Shown in pieces: positions 6,233 through 10,513 of a DNA stretch of 10,513 bases. This DNA is from Chloroflexota bacterium. Its GTDB lineage: Bacteria > Chloroflexota > Limnocylindria > Limnocylindrales > CSP1-4. The number at the start of each line of letters is the position of its first letter. The first letter of the stretch is position 1. The translations under genes and the position numbers were made by a program. The notes beneath the pieces were generated by a model. The model ran no database searches. It had not been told where the DNA came from and was given only the letters and a program-made list of their open reading frames with translations. Location of the stretch: contig JAKAHL010000045.1 of NCBI GenBank assembly GCA_021815005.1, positions 1 to 10,513 on the forward strand. Direction: 5' to 3'.

Positions 6233-7303
6233 CTAGTCGTTGTAGAGGCGCTCCTCGATCAGCTTCTCCTGGACGGTCCGGCCGTTGGGGTCGAAGCAGG
6301 CGAACTCGAAGTGCTTCTCGAACTCGATGTCCACGGCGTCCATGCCGCCGCGGTTCTTCTCCACCGACACCACCACCCAGTCGCGGAACCGCTGCGCCTG
6401 GTACGGGTTGAACTCGATGTTGACCTTGGCGACGATGTGGTACTTCTCGTTGAGGATCAGGATGATGTCGGCCTCGTAGTTGATCGCCGACGACCCGCGC
6501 AGGTGGTGGTTGCGCAGCCGCGACGCCTTGAGCCCCTCCTTGTCCGCGGCCACGATCGAGACCATGGGCACCCCCTCCGAGAGGGCCACGTCCTTGAGGC
6601 CGTTGACCACGAACGTCACCTTCTCCGACTCGGTGAGCGGCTCCGGGATCACGGGCACTTTCTGGAGATAGTCCACCACCACGAACAGCCGGCGGTCGCC
6701 CGACAGCTCGCGGTGCTGGCGGACGAGCGAGCGGATGCCCTCGATGGTGCTGGCCGTCTGCGTGCCCCGCAGCAGGAACAGGTTCTGGCCGTACCGCGCG
6801 ATGCGGTCGAGCGAGGGCCTGAGGCGCGGGTTGGCCGCCAGCTGGGACACGCCCCCGCCCTCCGTCATCCACGAGCCGAGGATCTCCTTGCGGACGTCCT
6901 GGATCTTGACGGCGCTCGTGGTCTGGGGCAGGTGCGCGAGGGCTGACTCGGCGGCGATGAGCCGGTTGAGCAGGTACAGCTCGTCGTGCTCGTAGCACAG
7001 GTAGAGCACGTTGGCCTGGCCGCCGGACGCGATGTTGCGCGCCATCTGCAGGGCCATCGTCGTCTTGCCGGTGCCCTGGGCGCCGCCGATCAGCAGCAGC
7101 TCGCCGGGCCGGAGCCCGTTGCCGATCGTCTTGTCGAGGGGCGTGAAGCCGAGCGGCAGGGGCTGGTACTCGCCGACCTGGCCCGTCGCCACCTTGTCAT
7201 TGAGGTCCACCAAGAGCTCGATGGCCGACCGCGGCGCCATGCTGCCGTTGGGCCCATCGAGTCGCCACGCCGACTGCCGCGTCGGCTCGCGCTCTGTCGT
7301 CAC
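6233..7303 (-). CDS. Stand-alone DnaB-like RecA-fold ATPase (helicase C-terminal domain type)
   Basis: The product is 356 aa. Residues 50-340 match the C-terminal ATPase domain of replicative helicase DnaB: LGFTPLDKTIGNGLRPGEL (51-69), Walker A GAQGTGKT (74-81), YEHD with the catalytic-position Glu E105, Walker B LFVVVDYLQ (206-214, D211), YEADIILILN (276-285) and EKNRGG (315-320) near the end. The DnaB N-terminal domain is absent; residues 1-49 are an unrelated short leader. The DnaB sensor motif SQLNR is replaced by VAADKEG (251-257), so it is probably not the replicative helicase. Role unknown; recombination, loading or a KaiC-like regulatory function are all open. GTG 7303 has GGGAGGG about 10 nt upstream; ATG 7240 is an alternative start. 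ppa follows after 59 nt. Confidence 0.88.
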   Translation of the reverse strand: MTTEREPTRQSAWRLDGPNGSMAPRSAIELLVDLNDKVATGQVGEYQPLPLGFTPLDKTIGNGLRPGELLLIGGAQGTGKTTMALQMARNIASGGQANVLYLCYEHDELYLLNRLIAAESALAHLPQTTSAVKIQDVRKEILGSWMTEGGGVSQLAANPRLRPSLDRIARYGQNLFLLRGTQTASTIEGIRSLVRQHRELSGDRRLFVVVDYLQKVPVIPEPLTESEKVTFVVNGLKDVALSEGVPMVSIVAADKEGLKASRLRNHHLRGSSAINYEADIILILNEKYHIVAKVNIEFNPYQAQRFRDWVVVSVEKNRGGMDAVDIEFEKHFEFACFDPNGRTVQEKLIEERLYND

Positions 7304-7339
7304 TCGCTCACACCCTCCCGCCAGGCGCCCACGGGGCGC

Positions 7340-7348
7340 ATGCTAGCA
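7340..7348 (-). promoter_or_regulatory. Extended -10 promoter for the DnaB-like ATPase gene
   Basis: The minus strand reads TGCTAGCAT, fitting TGn followed by TANNNT. Initiation near 7333 would give a leader of about 30 nt containing the GGGAGGG ribosome site (7313-7319). No -35 match is evident, which is common for extended -10 promoters. Confidence 0.4.
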
Positions 7349-7388
7349 CTCGGCCCCGAACCCCCGGCTCGGCCGCCCAGGCCCCGGT

Positions 7389-8807
7389 CTAGCTGTTGCG
7401 CGGCACGCTGGCCAGCTCGTCCCAGAGCCTGACCATGACCCGTGTCCCCGCCTCGAAGTTCCGCTCGTCGAGCCACTCGTTCGGGGCGTGCGCGTTGCAG
7501 TTGGGCTGGGGAAAACCGGCCAGGACCACCGGCAGGCCCAGCACGTGGTCGAACGCCGCGGTGACCGGGATGGACCCGCCCTCGCGAATGAACACCGGGT
7601 CCACGCCCTCGACCGCGCGGATGGCGCGCGCCGCAGCCTGCGTGGCGGGGTGGTCGATCGGGGTCAGGCTGGCCTCGCCGCCATGGATGAAGGTCGTGGT
7701 CACCGTGACGCCCGGAGGAGCCACCTGCGCCACGTACTCGCGCAGGGCCTCGAAGACCTTCTGCGGGTCCTGGCTGGCCACCAGCCGGGTGGACACCTTG
7801 GCGTGGGCGTGGGCGGGGATGATGGTCTTGGCGCCGTCGCCCTGGAACCCGCCCCAGATCCCGTTGACGTCGAGCGTGGGCCGGGCCGTCCGGCTCTCGA
7901 GGATCGTGTAGCCGCTCTCGCCCACCAGCGCCGGCACCTGGGTCTCCGCGCGGAACGCCTCCTCGTCGAACGGCAGCGCGGCCATCTGGGCGCGGTCCGC
8001 GTCGCCCAACGGCACCACGTCGTCGTAGAAGCCCGGGATGCGGACGCGGCCGTCGGGACCCTTGAGCGCGGTGATGATCCGCGCCAGCGCGTTGGCCGGG
8101 TTCTCGACCGAGCCGCCGTACTGGCCGGAGTGGAGGTCCACCGGCGAGAGCGTCACATCGATCTGGGCATACATGATGCCGCGCAGCGCGATCGTGATCG
8201 CCGGGACGTTGCCCTCGAAGTACCCCGTGTCGCTGATCAGCGCCAGGTCCGCGGCCAGCCGGTGCCGGTTCTGCGGGATCCAGTTGAACAGCGACTCAGA
8301 GCCGAACTCCTCCTCGCCCTCGAACACGATGGTGATGTTCACGGCGGGAGACTTGCCCGCCGCGCGCATCGCCTCGAGGGCCGCCAGGTGCATCACGATC
8401 TGGCCCTTGTCGTCGGCCACGCCCCGGCCGACGAACCGACCGTCGCGCAGGAACGGCTCGAACGGCGCCGTCTCCCAGAGCTCCAGCGGGTCCGCGGGCT
8501 GCACGTCGAAGTGGGTGTACAGCAGGACCGTCGGCGCGCCCGGCGCCTCGTGGATCCTGCCGTAGACGATCGGGTGGAGGTCGGTCCGGATCACCTCCAC
8601 CTCGGTCGCGCCCAGCCCCCGAAGCCGGGTGGCGATCCACTCCGCGGCGGTCACCATGTCCGCGGCGTGCTCCGGCTCGGTGGACACGCTCGGGATGCGC
8701 GCGAGCTCAAGGAGGGCCTCAGCGCGCGCCGCGCGGGAGGCCACCAGGGCCGCCTCGACGGCGGGGTCGATGGGGGTGGGATCCGGGGCGCGCGTCGGCT
8801 CGGTCAT
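7389..8807 (-). CDS. M20 family metallopeptidase (dipeptidase/carboxypeptidase type)
   Basis: The product is 472 aa, a two-zinc M20 peptidase close in layout to carnosinase-like CNDP dipeptidases. Metal and catalytic residues are all visible: YTHFDVQP (97-104, H99), GRGVADDKG (127-135, bridging D132), EGEEEFGS (163-170, catalytic E166 and ligand E167), DTGYF (193-197, D193) and NAHAPNEW (438-445, H440). LHSG (225-228) begins the inserted dimerisation domain, about 205-325. No signal peptide is seen, so a cytoplasmic enzyme hydrolysing small peptides or N-acylated amino acids is likely; the exact substrate cannot be read. ATG 8807 has AGGAG 5 nt upstream, which rules out the longer open frame to 8906. 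It stands alone between the ftsH hairpin and the ATPase gene. Confidence 0.94.
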   Translation of the reverse strand: MTEPTRAPDPTPIDPAVEAALVASRAARAEALLELARIPSVSTEPEHAADMVTAAEWIATRLRGLGATEVEVIRTDLHPIVYGRIHEAPGAPTVLLYTHFDVQPADPLELWETAPFEPFLRDGRFVGRGVADDKGQIVMHLAALEAMRAAGKSPAVNITIVFEGEEEFGSESLFNWIPQNRHRLAADLALISDTGYFEGNVPAITIALRGIMYAQIDVTLSPVDLHSGQYGGSVENPANALARIITALKGPDGRVRIPGFYDDVVPLGDADRAQMAALPFDEEAFRAETQVPALVGESGYTILESRTARPTLDVNGIWGGFQGDGAKTIIPAHAHAKVSTRLVASQDPQKVFEALREYVAQVAPPGVTVTTTFIHGGEASLTPIDHPATQAAARAIRAVEGVDPVFIREGGSIPVTAAFDHVLGLPVVLAGFPQPNCNAHAPNEWLDERNFEAGTRVMVRLWDELASVPRNS

Positions 8808-8841
8808 CGGGGCTCCTGGGGGTGCGTGGTCGCGTCCCCCG

Positions 8842-8847
8842 ATCCTA
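8842..8847 (-). promoter_or_regulatory. Possible -10 box for the M20 peptidase gene
   Basis: The minus strand reads TAGGAT (TANNNT, 4 of 6 consensus), placing initiation near 8835 and leaving a leader of about 28 nt with AGGAG. It sits just past the ftsH hairpin, the expected place for the next promoter. No -35 match. Confidence 0.3.
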
Positions 8848-8876
8848 CCGCGCCCGCCACCCGCCCGGACATGCGA

Positions 8877-8903
8877 CGAGGGCGGACCGGCGGTCCGCCC
8901 TCG
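8877..8903 (-). terminator. Strong 12-bp hairpin after ftsH, probable terminator
   Basis: Between the ftsH stop and the M20 gene is a perfect 12-bp inverted repeat (CGAGGGCGGACC / GGTCCGCCCTCG) with a 3-nt loop, extendable by one G-U pair. It starts 36 nt after the ftsH stop. No T tract follows on either strand, so it could terminate with a factor's help or protect the 3' end. Confidence 0.6.
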
Positions 8904-8939
8904 CACCTGGATCGGGTTGTCTGGCCTCCCGGGCCGGCC

Positions 8940-10513
8940 TCAGGCGGGCTGCGGCGCGGGTGCCGGCGCCCCGATGCCTGGGCCGGCGCCCGCCGACGGA
9001 CCGCTCTCCGGCCCGGGGACGATGACACGCGGGATCCCGGCGCGCCGGTCCGGCTTGGGGGGCAGGCCGTCGAAGATGGTCTCGAACGCGTCCGCGTCCA
9101 CGGTCTCCTCGGCGATCAGCTTGTCGGCGAGCCGGTCGAGGCGATCCCGGTGCTGGGTGAGCACCTGGGTGGCGCGCTCGTATGCCCGGTCGATGATGGC
9201 GCGGACCTCCTCGTCGATCATCTTCGCGACGTCGTCGGAGTAGTTCCGCTGCTCCCCGATCTCGCGACCTAGGAAGACCATCTCGTCGCGCTTGCCGAAC
9301 GAGAGGGGGCCCATGCGGTCGCTCATGCCGAACTCGGTGACCATCCGCCGCGCGAGGTCGGTGGCCTTCTCGATGTCGTTGCTGGCGCCGGTGGTGATGT
9401 CGCCGAAGACGAGGCGCTCGGAGGCGTTGCCGCCCAGCAGGCCTGCGATCTTGTCCTCGAACTCGGTCTTGCTCTGGAGGTACCGGTCCTCGGTGGGCAG
9501 CGCCATCGTGTAGCCGAGCGCCATGCCGCGGCTGATGACGGTGACCTTGGCGACCGGGTCGCACTTGGGCAGGATCCGCTGCACGACGGCGTGGCCGCCC
9601 TCGTGGTAGGCGATGATCCGCTTCTCCTCGTCGGAGATGACGCGGCTCTTGCGCTCCGGGCCGGCGACGATGCGCTCGAGGGCCTCGGCGAACTCGTTCT
9701 GGCCGACGACCTTCTTGTTGCGGCGCGCGGCGAGGATCGCGGCCTCGTTGACGAGGTTGGCGAGGTCCGCGCCGGAGAAGCCCGGCGACTGACGGGCGAT
9801 CTCCTCGACCGAGATGGTCTTGTCGAGCGGCTTGCCCTTGGTGTGGACCTTGAGGATGGCGAGGCGGCCCTTCATGTCCGGGCGGTCGAGGATGACCTGG
9901 CGGTCGAACCGGCCGGGGCGCAGGAGCGCCGGGTCCAGCACGTCCGGCCGGTTGGTGGCGGCGACCACGATCACGTTGGTGTTCGTGTCGAAGCCGTCCA
10001 TCTCGACCAGGATCTGGTTGAGGGTCTGCTCGCGCTCGTCATGGCTGCCGCCGAGGCCGGCGCCGCGCTGGCGGCCAACCGCGTCGATCTCGTCCACGAA
10101 CACGATGCACGGGCTGTTGCGCTTGGCCTGGTCGAACAGGTCGCGCACGCGGCTGGCGCCGACGCCCACGAACATCTCGACGAACTCGGAGCCCGAGATG
10201 CTGAAGAAGGGCACGCCTGCCTCGCCGGCCACGGCCCGAGCCATCAGCGTCTTGCCGGTGCCCGGAGGGCCCACCAGGAGCACGCCGCGCGGGATGCGCG
10301 CGCCGAGCGAGTTGAACTTCTCGGGGTATTTGAGGAACTCCACGACTTCTTGGAGCTCGGTCTTGGCCTCGTCCACCCCCGCGACATCTGCGAACGTGAC
10401 GACGGTCTTGTTGCCCAGGAACATGCGCGCCCGGCTCTTGCCGAACGAGAGGGCCTGGTTGTTGGTGCCCTGGGCCTGGCGCATCATGAAGAAGATGAAC
10501 CCGCCGATCACCA
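8940..10513 (-). CDS. ftsH: ATP-dependent zinc metalloprotease FtsH, N-terminus cut by window edge
   Basis: At least 523 codons are visible; the true start, first membrane segment and periplasmic part lie beyond the right edge. The visible part begins in the second membrane segment ([10 protein letters not shown]), then FGKSRAR and the AAA+ module: Walker A GPPGTGKT (81-88 of the visible part), pore loop MFVGVGAS (113-120), Walker [10 protein letters not shown] (136-144) and the second region of homology with LLRPGRFDR (196-204). The protease domain has HEGGH at 303-307 and the third zinc ligand D379 in SNDIEKAT. All catalytic residues are intact. The last 30 residues are a proline/glycine/alanine-rich tail. 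FtsH degrades misfolded membrane proteins and short-lived regulators at the inner membrane. The apparent GTG at 10511 is an internal codon, not a start. Confidence 0.97.
   Translation of the reverse strand, partial: VIGGFIFFMMRQAQGTNNQALSFGKSRARMFLGNKTVVTFADVAGVDEAKTELQEVVEFLKYPEKFNSLGARIPRGVLLVGPPGTGKTLMARAVAGEAGVPFFSISGSEFVEMFVGVGASRVRDLFDQAKRNSPCIVFVDEIDAVGRQRGAGLGGSHDEREQTLNQILVEMDGFDTNTNVIVVAATNRPDVLDPALLRPGRFDRQVILDRPDMKGRLAILKVHTKGKPLDKTISVEEIARQSPGFSGADLANLVNEAAILAARRNKKVVGQNEFAEALERIVAGPERKSRVISDEEKRIIAYHEGGHAVVQRILPKCDPVAKVTVISRGMALGYTMALPTEDRYLQSKTEFEDKIAGLLGGNASERLVFGDITTGASNDIEKATDLARRMVTEFGMSDRMGPLSFGKRDEMVFLGREIGEQRNYSDDVAKMIDEEVRAIIDRAYERATQVLTQHRDRLDRLADKLIAEETVDADAFETIFDGLPPKPDRRAGIPRVIVPGPESGPSAGAGPGIGAPAPAPQPA

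Noticed and set aside
6174..6998. N-terminal extension of the pyrophosphatase frame through the ATPase gene
   Set aside because: The sequence is arginine/proline-rich out-of-frame translation of the ATPase; pyrophosphatase homology begins just after ATG 6173.
7488..9272. Long plus-strand open frame (594 codons) across the M20 peptidase and ftsH end
   Set aside because: It is antisense to conserved M20 and FtsH coding sequence, spans an intergenic hairpin, and its translation is arginine/histidine/valine-rich with no recognisable fold. High GC makes such stop-free frames common.
9605..9650. HEGGH instead of HEAGH in the FtsH zinc site
   Set aside because: The middle residue of HExGH varies among FtsH proteins, and both His and the Glu are intact, so this is not a defect.
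1..10513. Mobile element, prophage, defence island or CRISPR signal
   Set aside because: I saw no transposase, integrase, spacer-repeat pattern, tRNA or att-like duplication, and all genes share direction and composition.

Overview
This is a very GC-rich (roughly 70% by eye) bacterial chromosomal segment in which all eleven genes I can support lie on the minus strand, packed tightly. In transcription order (high to low coordinates) they are: the 3' part of ftsH, an M20 metallopeptidase, a stand-alone DnaB-like RecA-fold ATPase, a family I inorganic pyrophosphatase, an RNA 2',3'-cyclic phosphodiesterase (ThpR/LigT), a TrpB2-type tryptophan synthase beta chain, prephenate dehydrogenase (TyrA), a COG4112-type Nudix protein, a short NfeD membrane protein, a slipin/stomatin SPFH protein, and the 5' part of an alpha/beta hydrolase. 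There are no tRNAs, rRNAs, insertion sequences, phage genes or CRISPR arrays. My tentative placement is a high-GC environmental bacterium, perhaps Chloroflexota (Limnocylindria-like) or a related lineage. That rests on composition, TrpB2 outside a trp operon, and -10-only promoters next to start codons; no marker here settles it.

Layout. ftsH ends in a 12-bp GC hairpin, followed by a separate M20 peptidase gene with its own weak -10. The ATPase gene has an extended -10 and a strong Shine-Dalgarno sequence. The pyrophosphatase gene has a TANNNT box 7 nt before its ATG and overlaps thpR by 8 nt. trpB2 starts 98 nt further on and ends at two hairpins. tyrA then begins with GATAAT only 6 nt before its ATG, suggesting a leaderless transcript, and is coupled to the Nudix gene (2 nt gap). 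The last group is nfeD, then slipin (28 nt gap), then the hydrolase (GTGA overlap).

How the genes work together. FtsH (membrane protein quality control) and the NfeD-slipin pair (membrane microdomain scaffold) are membrane-related, and NfeD-slipin is a classical partner pair. TrpB2 and TyrA both serve aromatic amino acid metabolism. Pyrophosphatase and ThpR are linked by gene overlap, without a known pathway link.

Most of the window is recognisable housekeeping sequence. I did not find a clear new multi-gene system. The points most worth a second look are the orphan DnaB-like ATPase with a changed sensor motif, the protease-less NfeD, the TyrA cofactor site lacking the usual acidic residue, and the leaderless promoter pattern.
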